The notes under the pieces are model-generated. The model ran no database searches. It was given only the letters and a program-made list of their open reading frames with translations, and had not been told where the DNA came from. Shown here one piece after another: positions 1-8,642 of a DNA stretch of 64,000 bases. A program made the position numbers and the translations under genes. Source of the DNA: Azovibrio restrictus DSM 23866 (GTDB taxonomy: Bacteria > Pseudomonadota > Gammaproteobacteria > Burkholderiales > Rhodocyclaceae); assembly GCF_000429665.1 (NCBI RefSeq), contig NZ_AUCH01000015.1:1-64000 (forward strand), in the 5' to 3' direction. Each line of letters opens with the position of its first letter. Position 1 is the first letter of the stretch.

Positions 1-917
1 CCGATGACGGCATCGAGGGTGGCATTGACGCCGGAGACGATGTTCTTGAAATCCCCCTTGTGCTTGTCCGCGTCGGCCCGGGTGGACAGGCGCCCTTCCA
101 CGGCGGCCTTGGCCAGCAGGTTGGCGTCATCGGTCATGGACTGGATGGCGTGCTGCACGGACTCCACGGCCCGGACCACCTCGCCCACTTCATCCCGGGC
201 ATCGGACTTGAGATCGAACTTGAAGTCGCCCACGGCCATCTTCTTGGCGGCATCCACCACTTGGCCCACGGGGCGGGTGATGGCACGGGCCACGACGAAG
301 CCGATCACGGCAGCGAGCAGGGTGGCCAGGACTGCCAGGGTGACGATCAGGGTCTGGGCTGCATCCACGGTCTTCTGGGCAAATTCGCCCTGGAGGTTGA
401 CCTGTTCGGTCTGATAGACGATCAGCTTGTCGATGGCCTCCATGTAGATGCCCTGGGTGGCGCGCATGTCACCGAACAGCAGCTGGGTGGCTTCTTCCCG
501 CTTGCCGGCCTTGGACAGGTCGAAGAAGCGCAACAGGTGGGTCCGGTATTCGGTCCGGCTCTTGGCCATGATGGCAAAGAGCTCCTGGCCCTTGGGGTCG
601 GTGAGGCTCTTTTCCAGGATTTCCATGTTCTTGGTGATCACCCCGGCCGCTTCGGTGATGCGCTTTTCCTCGGCCTTGATGTTGGCTTCGCTGGAGTCCA
701 GGAGCATGTTGCGGGTGCCCCGGGCGGCCAGGTTCAGGCTGTCGATGATGGCGTTGGCCTGGACGGTCTTGGGGAAGCGGTCATGGACCAGGGTGTCTAC
801 TGCCGTGTTCAATTCCTGCAGGCGGGAAATGCTGATCAGGGAGATGGCGATCAGGAACAGGATGGCTATGGTGAAGCCAAGCCCGATTTTGGTGCCGATT
901 TTCAGGTTCTTAAGCAT
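1..917 (-). CDS. Methyl-accepting chemotaxis protein, N-terminal part (runs off left edge)
   Basis: Reading the minus strand from the ATG at 917 gives a protein starting MLKNLKIGTKIG. A first membrane segment (about residues 8-30) is followed by a helical periplasmic sensor region like the four-helix-bundle chemoreceptor domain. A second membrane segment (about 190-212) leads into a HAMP linker containing ITRPVGQVVDAAKKMAVGDF. The signalling hairpin lies beyond base 1, so the 3' end is missing. The start is supported by an AGGAG ribosome binding site just upstream. It is the last visible gene of a minus-strand chemosensory operon, 36 bases behind the CheA gene, and probably feeds that kinase. 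The ligand cannot be told from sequence. Confidence 0.85.
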   Translation of the reverse strand, partial: MLKNLKIGTKIGLGFTIAILFLIAISLISISRLQELNTAVDTLVHDRFPKTVQANAIIDSLNLAARGTRNMLLDSSEANIKAEEKRITEAAGVITKNMEILEKSLTDPKGQELFAIMAKSRTEYRTHLLRFFDLSKAGKREEATQLLFGDMRATQGIYMEAIDKLIVYQTEQVNLQGEFAQKTVDAAQTLIVTLAVLATLLAAVIGFVVARAITRPVGQVVDAAKKMAVGDFKFDLKSDARDEVGEVVRAVESVQHAIQSMTDDANLLAKAAVEGRLSTRADADKHKGDFKNIVSGVNATLDAVI

Positions 918-953
918 GGAGAGCTCCTGTGCGATGACTGGCTAAATGGGAAT

Positions 954-3185
954 TCAGTTGAGGTTGGTGGCGCCGAGCAGGCGGTTGCTGTTGCGCATGC
1001 GCAGTTCGTCGGCGCTGGCGCAGCGCTGGATCAGGGCCTGGACATCGAGGATCAGGGCCACCTCGCCGCTGCCCAGGATGGTGGAGCCACCGATGCCTTT
1101 CAGATGTTTGAAGAGGTTGCCCAGGGGCTTGATGACGGTCTGGAATTCGCCCATCAGCTGGTCTACGACGATGCCGGCCTTCTGCCCGGCGTACTGGACC
1201 ACCACCACGTTTTCCCGGGGCGGGATGTCGCCCTCGATGTTGAAGGCCTCCCGCAGGCGTACGAAGGGCAGGACCTCGCCGCGCAGGTTCAGGTAGTGGC
1301 GGCTGTCGGGCTGGTCCTTGAGTTCGATGCACTCGACCACGGTGTCCAGGGGAATCACGTAGGCGCCCTTGTCCACCCCCACCAGGAAACCGTCGATGAT
1401 GGCCAGGGTGAGCGGCAGCCGGATGCGCATGGTGGTGCCCAGCCCCGGCCGGCTGTCGATTTCCACGCTGCCCCGCAGGGCCATGATGTTGCGCCGTACC
1501 ACGTCCATGCCCACGCCCCGGCCGGAGAGGTTGGAGACCTTCTCCATGGTGGAGAAGCCCGGCTCGAAGATGAGGTTCACGATCTCCTGGTCGGTGAGGT
1601 TGTGGCCGCTCTGGACCAGCCCCTTCTCGATGGCCTTGGCCAGGATGCGGTCCTTTTTCAGGCCACCCCCGTCGTCGGAAACCTCGATGACGATGCTGCC
1701 CGAGTCGTGGTAGGCGTTCAGCCCCAGGGTGCCGTGCGCCGGCTTGCCCCGGGCCAGGCGTATTTCCGCCGCTTCGATGCCGTGGTCCATGGAGTTCCGG
1801 ACCAGGTGGGTCAGGGGGTCGCCGATCTTTTCCACCACCGACTTGTCCAGTTCCGTCTCGCCGCCGGAGACCTGCAGTTCGATGTTCTTTTCCAGCTCCT
1901 TGGCCACGTCCCGCACCACCCGCTGGAAGCGGTTGAAGGTCTCGCCGATCTGCACCATGCGCAGCTGCAGGGCCGAGTCGCGGATGTCTTCCACCAGGCG
2001 GGAGAGGATGGAGGTGGCTTCCACCAGGTCGCTCTGGCCGCTGCGGTTGGCGAGCAGGTTGGTGGAGGCGCCGGCGATCACCAGTTCCCCCACCAGATCG
2101 ATGAGCTGGTCCAGCTTGTCGGCCTGGACCCGGATCATCCGGGATTCCTTGGCCTTCTTCTCGCTCACCTGGGTCTGCTTGCCCACGGCCGCATCCACCA
2201 GGGCCTTCTGCACCACCTTCTGTTCCACCAGGATTTCACCTAGCTGCTGGGGATGGGCGTCCTCCCCCTGGCTGTCTTCCTGGTGCTGGCAGGTGCTGTC
2301 ATGCTGGAGGCGCAGGGCTTCATCCAGTTCCGCCTGGGTCAGGGCGCCGCAGCGCACCAGGATTTCTCCCAGGCGCATGGTGTCTTCCGGCAGTTCCTCG
2401 ATGTGCTTCAGGTATTCGGACAGCTTGCTGTTGGGGGGCAGGATGCGCAGCTCGCATTCATCCTGGACAAAGTCGAAGACCCGTTCGATGTCGGCCTTGC
2501 TGGCCCGGGTCTGGAAGTGGATCTCGAAGCCCAGGTAGCAGGATTCCGGGTCCATGTCCTCCGCCTCGGGCATGGCGTCCGGCAGGGTCTCGATGCCGAG
2601 GATTTCGCCCAGGCTGGAGAGGTAGCGCAGGAAGGAGAGGGGGTCCATGCCGCCGCGCAGCACGTTGGGCCCGAAGCGCACCGAGATCAGCCAGCCGTCG
2701 GTGATCACCACGCCGCCGCCGGAGACTTCCACCGGGGATTCATGCTCCACGGGCACGCTGCCGGCATCGGCCCCCTGCTGTACCTCGGTGCCGCTGGCAG
2801 CGGCCAGCTGGGCGTCCAGCCGGACGCCCAGGGCTTCGGCCTGGGCCGTCACTTCCGGGGACGGGGCCGGCTGGCCGGCTTCCAGGACGTCGATCAGGTG
2901 CCCCATGTGGTCGCAGCATTCGAGCAGCAGGGTGGCCAGATTGCCGCTGACGGTGATCTCCCCGTTCCTGAGCTTGTCGAGGATGTTCTCCACCTTGTGG
3001 GTGAAGGATTCGATGAAACCGCATTCGATGACGCCGGAGGCCCCTTTGATGGTGTGGGCGGCCCGGAAGATGGCGTTGATGTTGTCGGCGTCCTGGGGGT
3101 CCTGCTCCAGGCGCAGCAGCCCGGCCTCCATGTCGGCCAGTTGTTCCCGGCTTTCCTGCACGAATACGCTGGTCAGTTCATCCAT
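954..3185 (-). CDS. cheA: CheA-type chemotaxis histidine kinase with MshEN-like motifs
   Basis: A 743-residue CheA-type kinase that would phosphorylate the CheY-type protein encoded upstream. It starts with an HPt domain (phospho-acceptor His44 in AHTIKG). The usual P2 region is replaced by about 180 unrecognised residues. The dimerisation and ATPase domains follow (N box HLVRNSMDHGIE at 460-471, DDGGG at 504-508, GRGVGMDVV at 555-563), with a CheW-like domain from about 596 to the end. Residues 271-294 fit the 24-residue MshEN pattern of c-di-GMP-binding domains (RLG at 1-3, Leu at 17 and 21, Gln at 24). Residues 314-337 form a weaker second copy. CheA function is secure; nucleotide binding is only an inference. 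Confidence 0.93.
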   Translation of the reverse strand: MDELTSVFVQESREQLADMEAGLLRLEQDPQDADNINAIFRAAHTIKGASGVIECGFIESFTHKVENILDKLRNGEITVSGNLATLLLECCDHMGHLIDVLEAGQPAPSPEVTAQAEALGVRLDAQLAAASGTEVQQGADAGSVPVEHESPVEVSGGGVVITDGWLISVRFGPNVLRGGMDPLSFLRYLSSLGEILGIETLPDAMPEAEDMDPESCYLGFEIHFQTRASKADIERVFDFVQDECELRILPPNSKLSEYLKHIEELPEDTMRLGEILVRCGALTQAELDEALRLQHDSTCQHQEDSQGEDAHPQQLGEILVEQKVVQKALVDAAVGKQTQVSEKKAKESRMIRVQADKLDQLIDLVGELVIAGASTNLLANRSGQSDLVEATSILSRLVEDIRDSALQLRMVQIGETFNRFQRVVRDVAKELEKNIELQVSGGETELDKSVVEKIGDPLTHLVRNSMDHGIEAAEIRLARGKPAHGTLGLNAYHDSGSIVIEVSDDGGGLKKDRILAKAIEKGLVQSGHNLTDQEIVNLIFEPGFSTMEKVSNLSGRGVGMDVVRRNIMALRGSVEIDSRPGLGTTMRIRLPLTLAIIDGFLVGVDKGAYVIPLDTVVECIELKDQPDSRHYLNLRGEVLPFVRLREAFNIEGDIPPRENVVVVQYAGQKAGIVVDQLMGEFQTVIKPLGNLFKHLKGIGGSTILGSGEVALILDVQALIQRCASADELRMRNSNRLLGATNLN

Positions 3186-3199
3186 GGGTCACCTTTGCG

Positions 3200-3505
3200 T
3201 CAGTGGGCTTCCTGGGCGGGGATGACCAGGGGGTCACCCAGGTAGGCCGCCAGGTTGCAGAAGTCGATCACGGAGCGCACCGCCTGGCTGTGGGCCACGA
3301 TGATGGCCTGCTTGCCGGCTTTCTGGGCTTCGCGCTTGAGGAGGATCAGGAGCTGCAGGCCGGCGGTGTCCATCTCGGATACCTGGGACAGGTCCAGTTC
3401 CACCTCGTCGGCCTGGTTCAGGGCGTCGAGCAGGCGACCCTTCTGCTCCAGGGCGTGGTAGATGGTCAGGTCCTCCTGCAGGGTGATGCGCTGGCGGTTG
3501 GGCAT
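3200..3505 (-). CDS. STAS-domain protein (anti-sigma factor antagonist type)
   Basis: A 101-residue single-domain STAS protein. The family's phosphorylation loop is seen as MDTAGLQLLILL, with Thr47 at the place where SpoIIAA-type proteins have the phosphorylated Ser. It lies 14 bases upstream of the CheA gene and 9 bases downstream of the chemoreceptor-like gene, so it is part of the chemosensory operon. STAS proteins usually act as phosphorylation-controlled binding partners of kinases or of anti-sigma factors. No RsbW-like kinase is visible nearby, so the partner here is unknown. The domain call is firm and the role is an inference. Confidence 0.85.
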   Translation of the reverse strand: MPNRQRITLQEDLTIYHALEQKGRLLDALNQADEVELDLSQVSEMDTAGLQLLILLKREAQKAGKQAIIVAHSQAVRSVIDFCNLAAYLGDPLVIPAQEAH

Positions 3506-3514
3506 GGCTTCCCC

Positions 3515-4786
3515 TCAGAAAAGTTCGATCTTGTTGCTGGCAGCCCCGGCATTGACGTTGCCGTCGCCCACGGCTTCATGGTGGGTCTGGCGCTGTTGTT
3601 CCATCACGTAGCGGTCATAGAGAGCCGACAGGTGCTGGGCGATGGGCGTGTAGGTGAAGTCCGGGTCGTCAAAGGCCCGCAGGCGGTCGGCCAGGAGCCC
3701 GGCGTGTTCGTCCAGGTTGTTGAGGGCGCCGATCACCTGCTCCAGCTGCTGCCGGGTGACGTCCTGGAACTGGACGCTGGCCTGGGCTTCCATGAACATC
3801 TGGGCCAGTCGGGAGCTGTTGTTCTGGATCGTGGACAGGACCCCGGCCCCGTGCCGCATCAGGTCCTCGTAACCCCGGCTCAGATCGCCCAGCTGCTGGG
3901 AGAAGATGTTGAGCAGGGCCCGCTCCCGCTCCACGTTGGAGTGGGAGAGTTTTTCCTGGAACTGGATCTCGATGCTCCGGGCCACCGACTGGATGCCCTT
4001 GTTGACCTTGTCTACCGCAGCCTCGGTTTCCGAGGACAGTTTGCGCACCTCGTCGGCCACCACGGCAAAGCCGCGCCCGGCTTCCCCTGCCCGGGCCGCC
4101 TCGATGGCGGCGTTCAGGGCCAGCAGGTTGGTCTGGCCGGCAATGTCGCGGATCAGCTTCACCAAGCCGGTCAGGGATTTGGCATCCTGAACCACCTGGG
4201 CCACCCGCAGCTGGTCCTGCTCGGTTTCCTCCAGGCGCTGCTGGATGTAGCGGTCCATCTTTTCCACCGTTTCCTGGTTCTGCACGATGCGGGCCTCGGA
4301 GTCCTGCACCATGGCCGCCGACTCGCTGCTGCTGGAGGAAACGAACTGGTCCAGTTCGGTGACCACGGAGTCGATGGTGAGCAGCTTTTCGGTGATGGAG
4401 AAGGCGGCCTTCTCGGTTTCCTGGGTGACGGCATGCAGCTGGGCCCGGATCACGCCATTGAATTCATGCACGGCCTTGAGTTCGCCGGCCACTTCCTCGG
4501 ACACCTGGGAGAAGGTGTCCAGGCGGCTGCTGTCCTTGGCCTGGCTGCGGGACAGGCCGTACATGTAGTCCCGGAAGAAGGCCAGGGAGACCACCCGCTG
4601 GGCCAGGTAGGCCACGGCGACGATGAGTACCGTGCCGAAGGCGTCTCCCAGAGGGGCCGCCAGCCCGACACCGGGGAGAAAATCGTTGTGAAACCAGTCG
4701 TTGAGGAAATAAACCGTCATTCCTGCCCCGAGGGAGACGATGACGAATACCAGCAGGGCACGGCGGAACAGTACGGTTATTTCCAT
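3515..4786 (-). CDS. Methyl-accepting chemotaxis-like membrane protein without a large sensor domain
   Basis: A 423-residue chemoreceptor-like protein. Two hydrophobic segments near the N-terminus (about 9-28 and 48-68) are joined by a short loop, so there is no room for a usual periplasmic ligand domain. The rest is a long helical cytoplasmic region containing the conserved hairpin tip (IRDIAGQTNLLALNAAIEAA, then AGEAGRGFAVVADEVR) that contacts CheA and CheW. The C-terminal tail is polar and lacks a CheR-binding pentapeptide. It lies between the STAS and CheY genes. It may sense a membrane or cytoplasmic signal, or relay input from the STAS partner. The signal is unknown. Confidence 0.88.
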   Translation of the reverse strand: MEITVLFRRALLVFVIVSLGAGMTVYFLNDWFHNDFLPGVGLAAPLGDAFGTVLIVAVAYLAQRVVSLAFFRDYMYGLSRSQAKDSSRLDTFSQVSEEVAGELKAVHEFNGVIRAQLHAVTQETEKAAFSITEKLLTIDSVVTELDQFVSSSSSESAAMVQDSEARIVQNQETVEKMDRYIQQRLEETEQDQLRVAQVVQDAKSLTGLVKLIRDIAGQTNLLALNAAIEAARAGEAGRGFAVVADEVRKLSSETEAAVDKVNKGIQSVARSIEIQFQEKLSHSNVERERALLNIFSQQLGDLSRGYEDLMRHGAGVLSTIQNNSSRLAQMFMEAQASVQFQDVTRQQLEQVIGALNNLDEHAGLLADRLRAFDDPDFTYTPIAQHLSALYDRYVMEQQRQTHHEAVGDGNVNAGAASNKIELF

Positions 4787-4793
4787 GGGGGGG

Positions 4794-5159
4794 TCAGCGC
4801 AGTACGAGCTTGATGGTGTTGAGCAGTTCGTCAGCGGTGGCGGGCTTGACGATCCAGCCGGAAGCGCCAGCGGCCTTGGCCTCGAGCTTGCGCGACTGCT
4901 GGGATTCGGTGGTCAGGAAGAGGATGGGCATGAACTTGTAGCTGGGCAGCTTCCTGACTTCCTTGATGAGTTCGATGCCGTTCATGCCGGGCATGTTGAG
5001 GTCGGTGATGAGCAGGTCCACCTTGACGCCGGCCTTGAACTTCTTCAGGGCTTCCTCGGCGTTGGCTGCCTTTTCCGTGGCGTAGCCGGCCTTGCTGAGG
5101 ATGTTGGAAATGCTGAGCAGGATGGTGGCCGAGTCATCGACAAGAAAAATGGTTTTCAT
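4794..5159 (-). CDS. CheY-like single-domain response regulator
   Basis: A 121-residue stand-alone receiver domain. All catalytic positions are present: the acidic pair Asp8-Asp9, phospho-acceptor Asp53 (in TDLNMPG), Thr83 and Lys105. It has no output domain, so like CheY or PilG it should act by binding a partner after phosphorylation by the CheA two genes downstream. It is the first gene of the minus-strand chemosensory operon and ends 7 bases before the chemoreceptor-like gene. No clear ribosome binding site was seen before the ATG at 5159. It could control pilus motility or another output rather than flagella. No flagellar gene is visible. Confidence 0.92.
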   Translation of the reverse strand: MKTIFLVDDSATILLSISNILSKAGYATEKAANAEEALKKFKAGVKVDLLITDLNMPGMNGIELIKEVRKLPSYKFMPILFLTTESQQSRKLEAKAAGASGWIVKPATADELLNTIKLVLR

Positions 5160-5544
5160 GGAATTAGTGCTGTTCAGGAAGTTGTTATCCCCGAAAGTTA
5201 TCAGTTAAGCCTGGGGTCGGCAATCAGTAAGGGATGGCGGCTCGTAAATGGGTTTTATAAGCTGCAATTTGATGACATAAGCGCTTGCTGTTGCAGTGGA
5301 AGCTGCGCCGTAATTATGAATTTCGGACCCGTTTTCGGTGCCGTGCTTTGTGATAACATCGCCCGTTGACATGACACCTCATCTGGGTGGGTGGAGGTCG
5401 GTGTCGCGGGTGGCGGAGGTAAGGCTGCCGGCGATTCTGGAAGTGGGTGGGAGATTGGCTGGAGGTGCCGGGGATACACCCGGTCCGATGGCGGTGATGG
5501 TCTCGCCTGATTGCTCGCAAATCAAAATCAAGCAAGGAAACCGC
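5160..5544. other. Intergenic region between divergent chemosensory operon and sucCD
   Basis: A 385-base gap without a supported gene that must hold the divergent promoters. On the plus strand TGTGATAAC at about 5350-5358 resembles an extended -10 element, and a TTGACA lies at 5366-5371 without a good -10 at normal distance. An open frame runs from 5338 into sucC, but the homologous N-terminus begins only at 5545, so the upstream part is treated as leader. No stable terminator-like hairpin was seen. Confidence 0.5.
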
Positions 5545-6705
<1,161 letters not shown>

Positions 6706-6716
6706 GGAGTTATTGA

Positions 6717-7610
6717 ATGTCCATCCTGATCAACAAAGACACCAAGGTCATCACCCAGGGCATCACCGGCAAGACCGGCCAGTTCCACACCGAAAAGTGC
6801 ATCGAGTACGCCAACGGCAAGAACTGCTTCGTGGCCGGCGTGAACCCCAAGAAGGCCGGCGAGAAGATCCTCGACGTGCCCATCTACGGTTCCGTCAAGG
6901 AAGCCGCCGCTGAAACTGGCGCCACCGTCTCCGTCATCTACGTGCCGCCCGCCGGCGCCGCTGCCGCCATCTGGGAAGCCGTCGAAGCCGACCTGGATCT
7001 GGCCATCTGCATCACCGAAGGCATTCCCGTCCGGGACATGCTGGAAGTGCGCAACAAGATGAAGAAGAAGGTTGCCGCTGGCGGCAAGGAAACCCTGCTG
7101 CTGGGCCCCAACTGCCCCGGACTGATCACCCCCGATGAAATCAAGATCGGCATCATGCCCGGTCACATCCATCGCAAGGGCCGCATCGGCGTGGTGTCCC
7201 GCTCCGGCACCCTGACCTACGAAGCTGTCGCCCAGCTGACCGAAATCGGTCTGGGCCAGTCTTCCGCCGTCGGTATCGGTGGCGACCCCATCAACGGTCT
7301 GAAGCACATCGACGTGATGAAGATGTTCAACGACGACCCCGACACCGACGCCGTCATCATGATCGGCGAAATCGGCGGTCCTGATGAAGCCGAAGCCGCC
7401 ATGTGGTGCAAGGCCAACATGAAGAAGCCCATCGTCGGCTTCATCGCCGGTGTGACTGCCCCCGCGGGCAAGCGCATGGGCCATGCTGGCGCCCTGATTT
7501 CCGGTGGTGCCGACACCGCTGACGCCAAGCTCGCCATCATGGAAGAGTGCGGCTTCACCGTGACCCGCAACCCCTCCGAAATGGGCAAGCTGCTGAAGGC
7601 GCTGCTGTAA
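6717..7610 (+). CDS. sucD: Succinyl-CoA synthetase alpha subunit
   Basis: Alpha subunit of succinyl-CoA synthetase, 297 residues. It binds CoA through an N-terminal Rossmann fold (QGITGKTGQFHTE near residue 15) and carries the phospho-His intermediate in the GHAGALISGG segment near residue 255. The GPNCPG motif is also present. An AAGGAG site precedes the ATG and the gene is coupled to sucC. A strong Rho-independent terminator begins 22 bases after the stop, so sucCD is a closed two-gene unit. Confidence 0.98.
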   Translation: MSILINKDTKVITQGITGKTGQFHTEKCIEYANGKNCFVAGVNPKKAGEKILDVPIYGSVKEAAAETGATVSVIYVPPAGAAAAIWEAVEADLDLAICITEGIPVRDMLEVRNKMKKKVAAGGKETLLLGPNCPGLITPDEIKIGIMPGHIHRKGRIGVVSRSGTLTYEAVAQLTEIGLGQSSAVGIGGDPINGLKHIDVMKMFNDDPDTDAVIMIGEIGGPDEAEAAMWCKANMKKPIVGFIAGVTAPAGKRMGHAGALISGGADTADAKLAIMEECGFTVTRNPSEMGKLLKALL

Positions 7611-7631
7611 GCCGCGTGAGCGTCCATGAAA

Positions 7632-7658
7632 GGGTGGCCCCGGGCCACCCTTTTTTTT
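7632..7658 (+). terminator. Rho-independent terminator of sucCD
   Basis: A GC-rich inverted repeat (GGGTGGC, loop CCCGG, GCCACCC) at 7632-7650 is followed directly by eight T residues at 7651-7658. It lies 21 bases after the sucD stop, and separates sucCD from the signalling operon. Confidence 0.95.
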
Positions 7659-7795
7659 GTTTACCAGGGGCGCCGGGTGCATGGACAGCCCTGGTCCGGC
7701 CCTTTAGAGTTGCGGCCATGGGGCCAGTGGTTGGCGCCGCTCACGTTTTCCGGGGCCCGCAGGGCTGGCGGCAAGGACAGGAATGGGGTTAGGTC

Positions 7796-8641
7796 ATGGA
7801 GTTTGAGCCGGATGCGTTGATGCGACAGGCCCTGGAGCAGGGGCTGGAAGTGCTCACCCTGCAGGTGGGGCAGCAGCGGGTCGGGGTGCCCATGGCCGAG
7901 GTCGTGCATATCCTGGATGCCGTGCAGGCCCGGCCGGCCCGGGGCGAGGATGGATCTGCCGAGGCTGATGACGTGATTGCCTATGAGGGTGAAGCCCTGG
8001 CTTTCCTGCCCCTCTGGTCCCGGCTGGGGGAGCAGGCCCTGTCCCGGGAATACATCCAGCTGGCGGAGACCCTCAAGGCCCGCCGGCAGGATCATCTGGA
8101 CTGGATGGGGGCCCTGTCCCAGTCCCTCACCCAGGATGTGCCCTTCACCCGGGCCCGCAATCCCCTGGAGTGTGCTTTCGGCAAGTGGTATCACGGTTTC
8201 GTCACGGACAACCGGCGCCTGCGCCTGTTGCTGCTGCAGTTCGACACGCCCCACCGGCGCATCCATGCCCTGGCCGACCAGTTGCTGGAACTGAAGGCGG
8301 CCGGGCGGCTGGAGGAGGCCCTGGGCATCTACCAGGAAGAAGAGCGCAGCACCCTGGCCACCCTGCTTTCCCTGTTTGACCGCACTGTGGACACCCTGGT
8401 CCAGATCCGCCGGGAGATTGCGGTGATCGTGCGGCACCAGGGGGCGCTCTATGCCCTGGGGGCCGATGGGGTCCAGGACATCCGTCATTACGATGCCGGA
8501 ACCGTATCCTGCAACGCGGCCCTGCTGCAGCGTTACCGGGTGCCCACCCGCTGTTTCCTGATCGAAGCGGGGGCCTCGCCCCTGCCGGTGCTGGACTGGC
8601 CGCGCCTGACCGGCGTCAGTGCCGCGGCCGCGGAGGACTGA
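7796..8641 (+). CDS. CheW-like protein with an internal CZB zinc-binding domain
   Basis: A 281-residue soluble protein. Residues about 18-75 resemble the first half of a CheW fold (hydrophobic strands, VGVPMAEVVHIL). Residues about 95-200 match the chemoreceptor zinc-binding (CZB) domain, with candidate ligands His100, Cys126 (in CAFGKWYHG), His153 and His157. Residues about 205-272 again look like CheW strands (ALYALGADGVQDI). The CZB domain therefore appears inserted into, or flanked by, CheW halves. It is the first gene of the signalling operon and its end abuts the kinase gene. CZB domains respond to zinc or hypochlorous acid in known receptors; sensing here is inferred. Confidence 0.75.
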   Translation: MEFEPDALMRQALEQGLEVLTLQVGQQRVGVPMAEVVHILDAVQARPARGEDGSAEADDVIAYEGEALAFLPLWSRLGEQALSREYIQLAETLKARRQDHLDWMGALSQSLTQDVPFTRARNPLECAFGKWYHGFVTDNRRLRLLLLQFDTPHRRIHALADQLLELKAAGRLEEALGIYQEEERSTLATLLSLFDRTVDTLVQIRREIAVIVRHQGALYALGADGVQDIRHYDAGTVSCNAALLQRYRVPTRCFLIEAGASPLPVLDWPRLTGVSAAAAED

Positions 8642-8642
8642 G

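Noticed and set aside
60..2243. Long plus-strand open frame opposite the chemoreceptor and CheA genes
   Set aside because: It is the complement of clear chemotaxis genes, Gly/Val/Asp-rich without a family, and arises from high third-position GC.
5338..5544. N-terminal extension of sucC from 5338
   Set aside because: The homologous N-terminus and ribosome binding site are at 5545; the extension has no similarity to the family.
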